Below, piece after piece: positions 1-10,476 of a stretch of 64,000 bases of DNA; position 1 is the first letter of the stretch; the number at the start of each line of letters is the position of its first letter. Below the pieces are notes generated by a model that was not told where the DNA came from, made no database searches, and saw only the letters and a program-made list of their open reading frames with translations. The position numbers and the translations under genes were made by a program. The DNA comes from UBA4742 sp963734965. Lineage in GTDB: Bacteria > Actinomycetota > Acidimicrobiia > Acidimicrobiales > Acidimicrobilacustridaceae. The DNA is taken from positions 2,046,001-2,110,000 of the forward strand of contig CAVTJK010000003.1 in NCBI GenBank assembly GCA_963734965.1. Reading direction: 5' to 3'.

Positions 1-550
1 AGTCGAAGGTGACCTGGGTCTTGCCGTCGGGCCGCAGGTACGGCACGGTCCCCGCCCGACGGACCTCGGAGAGCCGTTCGGCCATGCGGTGGGCCAGGTG
101 GATCGGCAGCGGCATCAACACGTCGGTCTCGTCGCAGGCGTAGCCGAACATCATCCCCTGGTCACCGGCGCCCTGCTTGTTGAGCAGGTCCTCGCCCGAC
201 GATCCCGAGCGCACCTCTTCGGAGTCGTCGACGCCCTGGGCGATGTCGGGCGACTGCTCGTCGAGCGACACCAGCACGCCGACCGTGTTGCCGTCATAGC
301 CGTAGGACTCGCGGTTGTAGCCGATCTCGTTGATCGTGCCGCGGACGATCTTCGGGATGTCGACATAGCCGTTGGTGGTGATCTCGCCGCCCACGATGGC
401 CAGGCCGGTCGTGACGAAGGTCTCGCACGCCACGCGACTCATCGGGTCCTGGTCGAGCATGGCGTCGAGGATGGCGTCGGAGATCTGGTCGGCCATCTTG
501 TCGGGATGGCCTTCGGTGACGGACTCCGAGGTGAAGGTCCAGCTGCTCAC
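1..550 (-). CDS. metK: S-adenosylmethionine synthetase (partial, C-terminus beyond window)
   Basis: Makes S-adenosylmethionine from ATP and methionine in the cytoplasm. The first ~183 residues are present and intact. They carry the ATP-binding GHPDK motif near residue 14 and the family signature GAGDQGMMFGYA near residue 136. The remaining ~200 residues lie beyond the left edge. The start is a GTG preceded by AGGAG five bases upstream. This GTG shares four bases (GTGA) with the stop of the upstream coaBC gene, so the two are probably translationally coupled. The identification is secure from the motifs, and coaBC-metK adjacency is known in actinobacteria. Confidence 0.95.
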   Translation of the reverse strand, partial: MSSWTFTSESVTEGHPDKMADQISDAILDAMLDQDPMSRVACETFVTTGLAIVGGEITTNGYVDIPKIVRGTINEIGYNRESYGYDGNTVGVLVSLDEQSPDIAQGVDDSEEVRSGSSGEDLLNKQGAGDQGMMFGYACDETDVLMPLPIHLAHRMAERLSEVRRAGTVPYLRPDGKTQVTFD

Positions 551-1808
551 GATGTCTCCTGTTCGGTGCCGGTCGGGCGACCGGCGTTCGGGGGGCCAGC
601 GGTCGGGTGGGTGTGGCGCCAGGCCACGACGGCATCGAGCACCGCGTCGGCGATCGACCGCTTGTCGCTCAGCGCCACATGATGGTCGGTCCCGGCGGCA
701 TCGATGATCACGACCGCGTTGGTGTCGTGTTCGAAGCCGGCCCCGGGCGCCGAGCACGTCGTTGGCCACGATGAGATCGAGGCCCTTGCGTTCGAGCTTC
801 TGGCGAGCGTTGGCCACCAGATCATCGGTCTCGGCGGCGAAGCCGACCAGCGTCTGGCCGGCCGGCTTGGTCGAGCCGAGGTCGACGAGGAAGTCGTGGG
901 TGGGTTCGAGCACGATCTCGGGCAGCCCGACCCCCTTCTTGATCTTGTGGTCGGCCACGACCGCGGGGCGGAAGTCGGCCACGGCCGCGGCCATGACGAT
1001 CACATCGTGGTCGCCGCTGCGGGGCAGGACCGCGGCCTGCATCTCGGCGGCGCTGGTCACCTCGATGACCTCGATGCCGACCGGCGCGGGACGGTCGACC
1101 GTCGTCACCAGGGTGACCTTGGCCCCCCGGGCCTGGGCGCGCTCGGCCACGGCGTATCCCTGCTTGCCCGACGAGCGGTTGGTGATGACGCGCACCGGGT
1201 CGATGGCCTCGCGCGTTCCGCCGGCGGTCACGAGCACGCGCAGGCCGTCGAGGTCGGATCCGGCGCTGGCCGATCCGAGGGCGCGTTCGGCGGCGTCGAC
1301 GATGTCGCCCACGTCGGCCAGCCGCCCGACCCCGATGTCGCCGCCCGCCAAACGACCTTCGCCGGGATCGACGACGATCACGCCGCGGCGCCGCAGCGTG
1401 GCCAGGTTGTCCTGCACGGCTGGGTGCTCCCACATCTCGGTGTGCATGGCCGGGCAGATCACGACGGGCGCCCGGGTGGCCAGCAACGTGGCCGTCAACA
1501 GGTCATGGGAGATGCCGGCGGCGTAGTCGCCGATCAGACCGCGCGGTGGCCGGGCAGACGAGGATCAGGTCGGCGCGCTGGCCCAGCCGCGTGTGCGGAA
1601 TCGGGTCACGCTCGTTCCACAGCGAGGTCTGCACCGGCTCGGACGCCAGCGCCGAGAAGGTCACCTCACCGACGAACCGCGTGGCCCCTCGCGTGAGCAC
1701 CGGCGCGACGTGGGCGCCGGCATCGACCAACCGTCGACAGACGTCGATGGCCTTGTAGGCGGCGATGCCCCCTGAAACACCCAAGACGATGGTGCGCCCG
1801 CCCAACAT
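547..1808 (-). CDS. coaBC: CoaBC bifunctional phosphopantothenoylcysteine synthetase/decarboxylase (frameshifted)
   Basis: Makes 4'-phosphopantetheine for coenzyme A: the CoaB part couples 4'-phosphopantothenate to cysteine and the CoaC part decarboxylates the product. The N-terminus has the flavin-binding stretch LGVSGGIAAYK and then CPATA. The middle part, read in a second frame, has VTAGGTREAIDPVR followed by NRSSGKQG, typical of CoaB. The C-terminus (FEHDTNAVV and on) is in a third frame. Two single-base shifts are needed, near 1538-1546 (extra base in GCGCGG) and near 745-752 (in a C/G run). The start is the ATG at 1808 and the end overlaps metK. An indel artefact is more likely than true gene decay, because every conserved block is intact. 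Confidence 0.85.
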
Positions 1809-1830
1809 CGACTCGGTCCTCGACCGTCGG

Positions 1831-2112
1831 TCAGGCCGACTCGCCGTCGATGGGCTCGACTTCGGCCTCGACGGGGATGGCCACGATCTTGTCGGCGGCG
1901 ATCTCCTCGAAGGCGATCGACAGCGGCTTGCGGGCCACGGAGGTGACCTGAGGCGGCACGTTGGCCCCAAGGCCGTCGCCGAGCTGGCCGAAGTACGAGT
2001 TGATCTGGCGGGCCCGGGTCGAACCCAGCGTGACCAGCGTGAACTTGGAGTCGACCTTGCTCAGGAGGTTCTCGATCTTGGGGTTCATCATCGAGTCATG
2101 GACCTGCGCCAC
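1831..2112 (-). CDS. rpoZ: RNA polymerase omega subunit
   Basis: Small RNA polymerase subunit that supports assembly of the beta' chain. The 93-residue protein has the family core: a MMNPKIENLLSKVDSKFTLV stretch, then STRARQIN, then a C-terminal EEIAADKI helix. The start is a GTG at 2112 with GGGAGG five bases upstream, so this gene has a real leader. An upstream TAGGAT hexamer (near 2167-2172 on this strand) may be its own -10. It sits between gmk and coaBC, as in mycobacteria. Confidence 0.93.
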   Translation of the reverse strand: MAQVHDSMMNPKIENLLSKVDSKFTLVTLGSTRARQINSYFGQLGDGLGANVPPQVTSVARKPLSIAFEEIAADKIVAIPVEAEVEPIDGESA

Positions 2113-2218
2113 AGGAACCTCCCGGTTCGCGCTCGACGGGTCGATCCCTATCCAAGCGGTCCTCCATCCTAGCAGCGGGCCCCACCTACCTGAAACTCGT
2201 GGTCAGGGGCCCGCCCGC

Positions 2219-2761
2219 TCAGGCCCGGGCCGCCCGGGCCGCCGCGATCAGGTCCTGGATCTGCTCGACGGTGTCGTCGACCTGGTCGTTGACCACGACG
2301 TGGGCGCCCAGGCGACGCCCGGCGTCGGCTTCCTGACCAGCCTTGGCCAGCCGCTGACGAAGCAGGTCGGGCGGATCGCCCCGGGCCCTCAGGCGGTGCT
2401 CCTGCTCCTCGCGAGAGGGGGCCTCGAGGAAGATGAGGACGGCGTCGAGACCGAGGGCCTGGACCTGAGCGGCCCCGTCGACGTCGATCTCGAGCACCAC
2501 GTCGGCGCCGTCAGGCGGCTCGGGCAACGGCGTGCCGTAGAGGTAGCCGAGGAAGTCGGTCCACTCGAGGAAGCCGCCGGCGGCGATGCGTTGCTCGAAC
2601 TCCGGACGCGTCACGAACCGGTAGGCATCGGCGGCCTCGCCCTCGCGTCGGGCGCGTGTCGTCCACGAGCGGCTCAACCACAGCGTGGCGTCACGCTCGA
2701 GCAGGCGATCGACGACCGTCCCCTTGCCGACCCCGCCTGGGCCGGAGACGACCACGATCAT
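2219..2761 (-). CDS. gmk: Guanylate kinase
   Basis: Phosphorylates GMP to GDP with ATP. The 180-residue protein opens with the P-loop VSGPGGVGKGT. The GMP-binding region follows (SRSWTTRARREGE, then a YRFVTRPEFEQ segment), and the lid contains R-rich RLRARGD. Length is slightly below the usual 190-210. It lies 18 bases downstream of mihF and 107 bases upstream of rpoZ in the conserved mihF-gmk-rpoZ-coaBC-metK order. Confidence 0.93.
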   Translation of the reverse strand: MIVVVSGPGGVGKGTVVDRLLERDATLWLSRSWTTRARREGEAADAYRFVTRPEFEQRIAAGGFLEWTDFLGYLYGTPLPEPPDGADVVLEIDVDGAAQVQALGLDAVLIFLEAPSREEQEHRLRARGDPPDLLRQRLAKAGQEADAGRRLGAHVVVNDQVDDTVEQIQDLIAAARAARA

Positions 2762-2779
2762 GGACGGGGTGGGGGGCGA

Positions 2780-3098
2780 TCAGCCGGGGAACGACCGCAG
2801 CAGCGCCTCACGCTGCTGCGCGCCGAGGCCGCGGACCCGACGGGTCTCGCTGATGCCGATCTCCTCCATGGTGCGACGGGCCTTGACCTTGCCCACGCCA
2901 GGGAGAGACTCGAGCACGGCCACGACCTTCATCTTGGCGACGATGTCGTCGTTCTCAGCCTGAGCGAGGAGCTCGCTCAAGTTGACCGAGCCCATCTTCA
3001 GTCGTTCTTTGAGCTCGGCGCGGGCCTTGCGGGCCAAGGCGGCCTTTTCGAGCGCGGGCTTGGCGCTGCTCGGCGGAGAGTGCAGGAGGAAGCGGCAT
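2780..3098 (-). CDS. mihF: Actinobacterial integration host factor mIHF (N-terminal frameshift)
   Basis: Single-chain nucleoid-associated protein that binds DNA non-specifically and compacts the chromosome. The C-terminal 85 residues are clear: ARKARAELKERLK, then LPGVGKVKARRTMEE (the helix-two-turn-helix DNA-binding part), then RRVRGLGAQQ. The open frame alone would begin at a TTG. However, the ATG at 3098 encodes MPLPPALSAEQR, and after removal of one C near 3058-3066 it reads on into KPALEKAALARKA, matching the known family N-terminus. The start is therefore ATG 3098 with one indel. It lies 7 bases after a TAGGGT hexamer, so the mRNA is probably leaderless. Confidence 0.88.
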
Positions 3099-3105
3099 GG
3101 GCGGC

Positions 3106-3130
3106 ACCCTATCGCGACAGCGATAAGGGT
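3106..3130 (-). promoter_or_regulatory. mihF promoter: TAGGGT -10 inside a dyad
   Basis: On the minus strand a TAGGGT hexamer (3111-3106) lies exactly 7 bases before the mihF ATG, the spacing of a leaderless promoter. The same segment forms an imperfect inverted repeat: ACCCT and ATCGC pair with GCGAT and AGGGT, with one bulged base and a 4-base loop. The dyad could be an operator or a hairpin in the pyrF 3' region; the sequence cannot decide. Confidence 0.5.
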
Positions 3131-3152
3131 CGTGACGAGAGTCGACGAGCCG

Positions 3153-3854
3153 TCAGACCAGCTCGGCGACGAGCGCGTCGGCGGCCGCCACCGGATCGTC
3201 GGCCTCGGTCACGGTTCGCCCGACGACGAGGAGATCCGCGCCACCATCGAACGCGGCGCGAGGTGTCGACGCCCGGGCCTGATCGTGCACGTCGGTGCCG
3301 GCGCGCCGGATGCCCGGAACCACGCGCAGCAGGCGGGGCGCGAGCTGTCGGGCGTCGACCAGGTCTGACGCCGCGCACACGATGCCGCCGCACCCCGTCT
3401 CGGCGGCCAGCGCGACGCGATGGGGGAAGATGTGAGCCGGCGCGCCGATGTCGCTCGTGAGGACGGTGACGGCCAGTGGATACGGCGTGGGCAAGCCGGC
3501 GCGCTCGGCGCCATCGCGGAGGCCCTCGACACCCGCGCTCAACATCGGGGCGTCGCCGCGCGCGTGCATCGTGAGGTACCGCGCGCCGAGCGACCCGAGC
3601 ACACGCGCGGTCTTGCCGACCGTCGTCGGGATGTCGAGCAGCTTGAGGTCGACGAACACGTCGTAGCCCTGGTCCATCAGGCTCGAGATGGCGTCGGGGC
3701 CAGCGGCGGCATACAGCTCGAGCCCCACCTTGGCCACCCCGAAGTACGGGCGCAGGCTGCGAGCGAGTCGCAGTGCGGATACGAGGTCGTCGACATCGAG
3801 CACGAGCGCGAGTCGCTCACGGATCTCGGGGTCGACGGCGGTATCAGCGGGCAT
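3153..3854 (-). CDS. pyrF: Orotidine 5'-phosphate decarboxylase
   Basis: Last step of UMP synthesis, decarboxylating OMP. The 233-residue TIM barrel shows the catalytic segment VFVDLKLLDIPTTV (Asp-Lys-x-x-Asp-Ile) near residue 67 and a C-terminal phosphate-binding part ending GADLLVVGRTVTEA. This is the classic short bacterial type, not the longer mycobacterial-type PyrF. Its start overlaps the end of pyrD by 11 bases, so it is the last gene of the pyr operon. Confidence 0.95.
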   Translation of the reverse strand: MPADTAVDPEIRERLALVLDVDDLVSALRLARSLRPYFGVAKVGLELYAAAGPDAISSLMDQGYDVFVDLKLLDIPTTVGKTARVLGSLGARYLTMHARGDAPMLSAGVEGLRDGAERAGLPTPYPLAVTVLTSDIGAPAHIFPHRVALAAETGCGGIVCAASDLVDARQLAPRLLRVVPGIRRAGTDVHDQARASTPRAAFDGGADLLVVGRTVTEADDPVAAADALVAELV

Positions 3855-4761
3855 GGACAGCTCCGATCAGTTCGGTGATGGTACGGATGCCGTGGCTCCG
3901 GCACCAGGATTCGAGGTCGCGGGCGATGCGACCGACGGCGCGTGGGTCGGCGAAGGTGGCCGTGCCGACCTGGACGGCCGACGCCCCGGCCATGATCAGC
4001 TCGACGGCGTCGACCGCCCCCGCCACCCCGCCGACCCCCACGATGGGCAGATCCCTCAGAGCGGCGTGCACGTCATGGACCGCCCGCACGGCCACCGGAT
4101 GGATGGCCGGCCCCGACAGCCCACCTCCGCCCCCACCGAGACGGGGTCGCCGCGAGTCGATGTCGAGGGCCAGCCCGGGCACGGTGTTGATCAGCGTGAC
4201 GGCGTCGGCGCCGGCTCGGGCAACGGCGTCGGCCACCTCGACCAAATTGGCCACCGCGGGCGTCAGCTTGGCCCAGACCGGACGGCGGCAGGCGCTGGAC
4301 GCCTCGATGGCGGCGGCGGCCGCCTCGGGGCGCTGGGCGAACATCTCGCCCGAGCGGTGATCGAGGTTCGGACAAGACAGGTTGACCTCGACGGCCACGA
4401 CCTCGGCCGGGGCGTCAGCCATCATGGCCGCCGCCTTGGCGTAGTCGTCGACCGTGCGGCCCCAGATGCTGGCCACGACCGTCGCGCCCGTCTCGACGAG
4501 CGACGGCAGCTCGTGGGCCAGCCAGTGCTCGACACCGGGACCCTGCAGCCCGACCGAGTTGAGCATCCCGGCGGGGGTCTCGTGGACCCGCGGCGCCGGG
4601 TTTCCGGCCCAGGCCTCGGCGGACAGCGACTTGACGACGACCGCCCCGAGCGAGGCCAGGTCGACGTGGCGGGCCAGCTCGGCGCCGTGTCCCGCCGTCC
4701 CCGACGCCGTCATGACCGGGTTGGCCAGTTCGACCGAGCCGACGCGGGTTCTCAGGTCCAT
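3844..4761 (-). CDS. pyrD: Dihydroorotate dehydrogenase, class 1 type
   Basis: Oxidises dihydroorotate to orotate using FMN. The 305-residue length, the absence of an N-terminal membrane helix, and a catalytic Cys in VEVNLSCPN (near residue 131) assign it to cytosolic class 1, probably 1B; class 2 enzymes use Ser. GVGGVAGAVDAVELI near the C-terminus is the phosphate-binding loop. Class 1B enzymes usually work with the iron-sulfur subunit PyrK. No pyrK is present between carB and pyrF, so the electron acceptor is unclear. The start codon directly follows the carB stop. Confidence 0.93.
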   Translation of the reverse strand: MDLRTRVGSVELANPVMTASGTAGHGAELARHVDLASLGAVVVKSLSAEAWAGNPAPRVHETPAGMLNSVGLQGPGVEHWLAHELPSLVETGATVVASIWGRTVDDYAKAAAMMADAPAEVVAVEVNLSCPNLDHRSGEMFAQRPEAAAAAIEASSACRRPVWAKLTPAVANLVEVADAVARAGADAVTLINTVPGLALDIDSRRPRLGGGGGGLSGPAIHPVAVRAVHDVHAALRDLPIVGVGGVAGAVDAVELIMAGASAVQVGTATFADPRAVGRIARDLESWCRSHGIRTITELIGAVHAR

Positions 4762-7700
4762 CTATTCCAGATCCAGTCTTAGCTGGTCGTCGTTGATCCC
4801 TTGTTGGTACTCCTGCAACGTGCGCACGCGCAGCGGGTGTCGGGCCCAGTCAGCCATGCCGTTGGCCGCCGCCAGCCCGGCGGCGGCGGTCGTGAGCAGC
4901 GGGACGCGGTGGCTGCCTGCGGCGGCGCGGATGTGGGCCCCGTCGGTGCGCGGCCCCCGACCTCGTGGGCTGTTCACCACCAGCTGCACCTGGCCGCTGG
5001 CGATGAGGGTGACGGCGTCGGTTCCATCCTCTCCCAGCTTCGCCACCACCGTCGTGACGGCCACGCCCTGCGCGGCCAGGTAGTCGGCCGTGCCCGAGGT
5101 CGCCGCGATCTCGAAGCCGAGGTCGACGAACTGCTGGGCCGCCTTGACCGCGGTCGGCTTGTCGCGATCGGCGAGGGAGAGGAACACGGTGCCCCGCTCG
5201 GGTAAGCGGTTGCCGGCCGCCAGCTGGCTCTTGACGAAGGCCAGGCCAACGGTCAGGTCGATGCCCATGACCTCGCCGGTCGAGCGCATCTCGGGCCCGA
5301 GCACGGCGTCGGCGTCGGGGAACCGGCTGAAGGGCAGGACCGCTTCCTTGACCGCGATGTGATCGCCGGTGACACCGGGCACCAGCAGGCCCTGCTCGCG
5401 GAGCTCGGCCAGCGTCGATCCGGTCATCACCCGCGCCGCCACCTTGGCCAGCGGCACTCCGGTCGCCTTGGCCACGAACGGCACCGTCCGCGAGGCGCGG
5501 GGGTTGGCCTCGATCACGAACACCTGGTTGGCCTTCACCGCATACTGGACGTTGATGAGGCCGCGCACGTCGAGGGCGTCGGCGATCCGCCGCGTGTGGT
5601 CCTCGATGACGCTGATCGTCTCGGCCGACAGGTGCGGCGGTGGCAGCACGCACGCGCTGTCGCCCGAGTGCACGCCCGCCTCCTCGACGTGCTCCATGAC
5701 CCCACCGATGACGACGTCGCCGGTGGCGTCACGGATGGCGTCGACGTCGACCTCGATGGCGTCTTCGAGGAAGCGATCGACGAGCACGGGCCGCTCGGCC
5801 GACAGGCCGCCCTCCTTGCCCAGGCTCCCGAACCCGGCCAGCGCGGCCATGGCCCGCTTGAGGCTGTCGTCGTCGTACACGATCTCCATGGCCCGGCCGC
5901 CGAGCACATAGGAGGGGCGCATCAGCACCGGGTAGCCGACGCGCTCGACGACGGCCATGGCCTCGGCCACCTCGGTCGCGGTGCCGCCGGCGGGCTGGGA
6001 GATCTCGAGGCGGGCGCACAACCCGTTCCAGCGCTCACGGTCCTCGGCCAGGTCGATCGACGCCGGACTCGTGCCCAACACGAGCTCCTGGGGCAGTTGG
6101 GCGGCCAGCTTGAGCGGCGTCTGGCCCCCGAGGGCGACGATGACGCCGACCGGCTGCTCGGCCTCGATGACGTTCATGACGTCCTCATAGGTGAGGGGCT
6201 CGAAGTACAGCCGGTCGCTGGTGTCGTAGTCGGTGGACACCGTCTCGGGGTTGCAGTTGACCATCACCGTCTCGAACCCGGCGTCGCGCAGGGCGAAGCT
6301 GGCGTGCACGCAGCAGTAGTCGAACTCGATCCCCTGCCCGATCCGGTTCGGCCCGGAGCCCAGGATGACGATCTTGGGCCGAGTGCTCGGGCGAACCTCG
6401 TCCTCATCCTCCCAGGTTGAGTAGTGATACGGCGTGTCGGCGTCGAACTCGGCCGCACACGTGTCGACCGTCTTGAACGTCGGTGCGACCCCCGCGGCCA
6501 GCCGCGCCGCCCGCACGTCGAGCTCGCTGATCGGCGCGGACTCGTCGCCGGTACCGGCGCGTGACTGGTTGTGGAGCCAGGCCAGCTGGGCGTCCGAGAA
6601 CCCGAGGCGCTTGGCGCGCCGCCACCCGGCCCGGCTCAGCGCGGCCAGTCCACCGGTCTCGAAGAGCTCGGCCAGATGGGCGCGCTCTTCGACGATGGCG
6701 AGGATCTGGTCGAGGAACCAGGGATCGACACGGGTCGCGGCGTACAGGTCGTCGACCGAGATGCCGCGGCGCAGCGCGGCTTCGAGCTGGAAGGGCCGGT
6801 CCGGCGTGGCGATGGCGGCCTGGATCACGAGGTCGTCGTCGTTGAGATCGTCGTAGAGGGCCTCGCCCGGATCGCAGTTGAGCCCGTGCCGGCCGTGCTC
6901 GAGTGACCGCAGCCCCTTCTGGAGCGACTCGGGGAAGGTCCGGCCGATGGCCATGGCCTCGCCGACCGATTGCATGCTCGTGCCCAGCACGGCGGGCGTG
7001 CCGGGGAACTTCTCGAACGCCCACCGCGGGATCTTCGTGACGACGTAGTCGATGACCGGCTCGAAGCTGGCCGGCGTCTTGCGGGTGATGTCGTTGGAGA
7101 TCTCGTCGAGCGTGTAGCCCACGGCCAGACGAGCGGCGATCTTGGCGATGGGGAAGCCCGTGGCCTTCGACGCCAGCGCCGACGACCGCGAGACCCGCGG
7201 GTTCATCTCGATGATCACCATCTCGCCGTTGGTGGGATCGAGCGCGAACTGCACGTTCGAGCCGCCGGTCTCTACGCCGACGCGACGTATGCAGGCGAAG
7301 GCGGCGTCGCGCATCCGCTGATACTCGACATCGCTCAGGGTCTGGGCAGGAGCGACCGTGATCGAGTCGCCCGTGTGCACGCCCATGGGATCGAGGTTCT
7401 CGATCGAGCACACGACGACGCAGTTGTCGGCGCGATCGCGCATGACCTCGAGCTCGTACTCCTTCCACCCTGCGATCGATGCCTCGATCAGGATCTCGGA
7501 GATCGGGCTGGCGTCGAGGCCGATGGCCGCGGCGCGCTCGAACTCGTCGATCGTCGCGGCGATGCCCGTGCCGCGACCGCCCAGGATGTAGGCGGGACGG
7601 ATCACGACCGGCAGCCCGATCTCGGTCACGCGCGCCATGGCCTCGTCGAGGGTGTGGGCGATGGCCGACGCCGGCGAGGCCAGCCCGATCTCGGCCATGG

Positions 7701-8103
7701 CCACCTTGAACTGCTCGCGGTCCTCGGCGGTGGCGATGGCCTCGGCCTTGGCGCCGATCAGCTCGACCCCTTCTCGTTCGAGCACTCCGGCCGCCACGAG
7801 CTCCATGGCCAGGTTGAGGGCGGTCTGGCCCCCGAGGGTCGGCAGGAGGGCGTCGGGGTGCTCGCGCTCGATGATCTTGGTGAGGATGTCGATGTCGAGC
7901 GGCTCGATGTAGGTCGCGTCGGCGAAGTCGGGATCGGTCATGATCGTCGCCGGGTTCGAGTTGGCCAGGATGACTCGGTAGCCCTCCTCACGCAGCACGC
8001 GGCAGGCCTGGGTGCCCGAGTAGTCGAACTCGCACGCCTGGCCGATCACGATCGGCCCCGAGCCGATCAGCAGGATCGAGTGGATGTCGTCGCGGCGAGG
8101 CAT
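4762..8103 (-). CDS. carB: Carbamoyl-phosphate synthase large chain
   Basis: Makes carbamoyl phosphate from bicarbonate, two ATP and ammonia channelled from CarA. At 1,113 residues it is full length (E. coli about 1,073). It has two homologous ATP-grasp halves, each opened by a nucleotide-binding glycine loop: LLIGSGPIVIGQACEFDYSG near residue 11 and ILGSGPNRIGQGIEFDYCC near residue 585. The lid motifs GGRGTGIA and GGRAMEIVYDDD follow. The last ~170 residues form the MGS-like allosteric domain. The frame is intact throughout, unlike many genes in the window. It sits 13 bases after carA. Confidence 0.97.
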   Translation of the reverse strand: MPRRDDIHSILLIGSGPIVIGQACEFDYSGTQACRVLREEGYRVILANSNPATIMTDPDFADATYIEPLDIDILTKIIEREHPDALLPTLGGQTALNLAMELVAAGVLEREGVELIGAKAEAIATAEDREQFKVAMAEIGLASPASAIAHTLDEAMARVTEIGLPVVIRPAYILGGRGTGIAATIDEFERAAAIGLDASPISEILIEASIAGWKEYELEVMRDRADNCVVVCSIENLDPMGVHTGDSITVAPAQTLSDVEYQRMRDAAFACIRRVGVETGGSNVQFALDPTNGEMVIIEMNPRVSRSSALASKATGFPIAKIAARLAVGYTLDEISNDITRKTPASFEPVIDYVVTKIPRWAFEKFPGTPAVLGTSMQSVGEAMAIGRTFPESLQKGLRSLEHGRHGLNCDPGEALYDDLNDDDLVIQAAIATPDRPFQLEAALRRGISVDDLYAATRVDPWFLDQILAIVEERAHLAELFETGGLAALSRAGWRRAKRLGFSDAQLAWLHNQSRAGTGDESAPISELDVRAARLAAGVAPTFKTVDTCAAEFDADTPYHYSTWEDEDEVRPSTRPKIVILGSGPNRIGQGIEFDYCCVHASFALRDAGFETVMVNCNPETVSTDYDTSDRLYFEPLTYEDVMNVIEAEQPVGVIVALGGQTPLKLAAQLPQELVLGTSPASIDLAEDRERWNGLCARLEISQPAGGTATEVAEAMAVVERVGYPVLMRPSYVLGGRAMEIVYDDDSLKRAMAALAGFGSLGKEGGLSAERPVLVDRFLEDAIEVDVDAIRDATGDVVIGGVMEHVEEAGVHSGDSACVLPPPHLSAETISVIEDHTRRIADALDVRGLINVQYAVKANQVFVIEANPRASRTVPFVAKATGVPLAKVAARVMTGSTLAELREQGLLVPGVTGDHIAVKEAVLPFSRFPDADAVLGPEMRSTGEVMGIDLTVGLAFVKSQLAAGNRLPERGTVFLSLADRDKPTAVKAAQQFVDLGFEIAATSGTADYLAAQGVAVTTVVAKLGEDGTDAVTLIASGQVQLVVNSPRGRGPRTDGAHIRAAAGSHRVPLLTTAAAGLAAANGMADWARHPLRVRTLQEYQQGINDDQLRLDLE

Positions 8104-8116
8104 CAGGTCGCTTCCA

Positions 8117-9195
8117 TCAGGTGGTTTCCATCAACTCGTCGAAGAGGGTGAAGAGGTAGCGCGCGTCGTGGGGGCCGGGCCCCGCCTCGGGATGGTGCTG
8201 CACGCTGAAGGCGGCCACCTCGAGCGAGCGGAGGCCCTCGATGGTGCCGTCGTTGAGGTTGCGGTGGGTCACCTCGACGGCCGTCGACGGCGTGTCGACG
8301 ACCGAGTAGTTGTGGTTCTGGCTCGTGATCTCGACCGCGCCCGTCTCGAGGCGGCGCACCGGATGGTTGCCGCCGTGGTGGCCGAAGGGAAGCTTGTAGG
8401 TCTCGAGTCCGAGCGCTCCGGCGAGCAGCTGATGGCCCAGGCAGATCCCGAACACGGGCACCTCGCCCAGCAACCCCTTGATGGCTTCGGTGGCATAGCC
8501 GACGGCGGCGGGATCGCCGGGACCGTTGGACAAGAAGACGCCGTCGGGCCGGCGGGCCAGCACCGCCGCCGCCGGCGTCGATGCGGGCACGACCTCGACC
8601 GTCGCGCTCTGGCCGAGCTGTTGCAGGATCGCCCGCTTGATGCCGAAGTCGTAGGCCACCACGCGGCGGGGACCGTCGCCGATGGTGTAGGGCTCGGTGC
8701 AGGTCACCTCCTGCACGAGGTCGCGACCGTCGGTGCCGGGCTCGGCCTGCGCCGCCGCCTTGAGGGTCACGTCGTCCGCCGTCCCGAAGGCGGCGGGCAT
8801 GGCGCCGGCGTCGCGCAGGTGGCGCGTGAGGCGACGGGTGTCGACGCCGGCGATCCCGGGGATGCCGTGGCGGCGGAGGAAGCCGTCAAGATCGCCCTCG
8901 CTGCGCCAGTTGCTGCGGCGGCGCGCCAGGTCTCGCACGATGACGCCTCGGCAGAACGGCCGGACGCTCTCGTCGTCGACGGGCGTGACCCCGTAGTTGC
9001 CGATGTGGGGGTAGGTGAAGGTGATGATCTGCCCGGCATAGGAGGGGTCGGTCAGCACCTCCTGGTAACCGGTGAGGACGGTGTTGAACACGACCTCACC
9101 AGTAGCCACTCCTCCTGGGGGCACGGCGCCGATGGCCTCGCCTTCGAAGGTGGTGCCGTCGGCGAGCACGAGCCGCGACTCGGTGATCGATCCGG

Positions 9196-9199
<4 letters not shown>
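8117..9199 (-). CDS. carA: Carbamoyl-phosphate synthase small chain (glutaminase)
   Basis: Class I glutamine amidotransferase subunit that supplies ammonia to CarB. The N-terminal CarA domain includes FNTVLTGYQEVLTDPSYAGQ. The C-terminal glutaminase has the nucleophile in FGICLGHQLLAGALG and the His/Glu of VQHHPEAGPGPHD. The frame stays open upstream to 9355, but the family N-terminus begins at MTGSITESRLVLADG. That ATG (9199) shares four bases with the pyrC stop (ATGA), so it is taken as the start. Confidence 0.95.
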
Positions 9200-10468
<1,269 letters not shown>

Positions 10469-10476
<8 letters not shown>

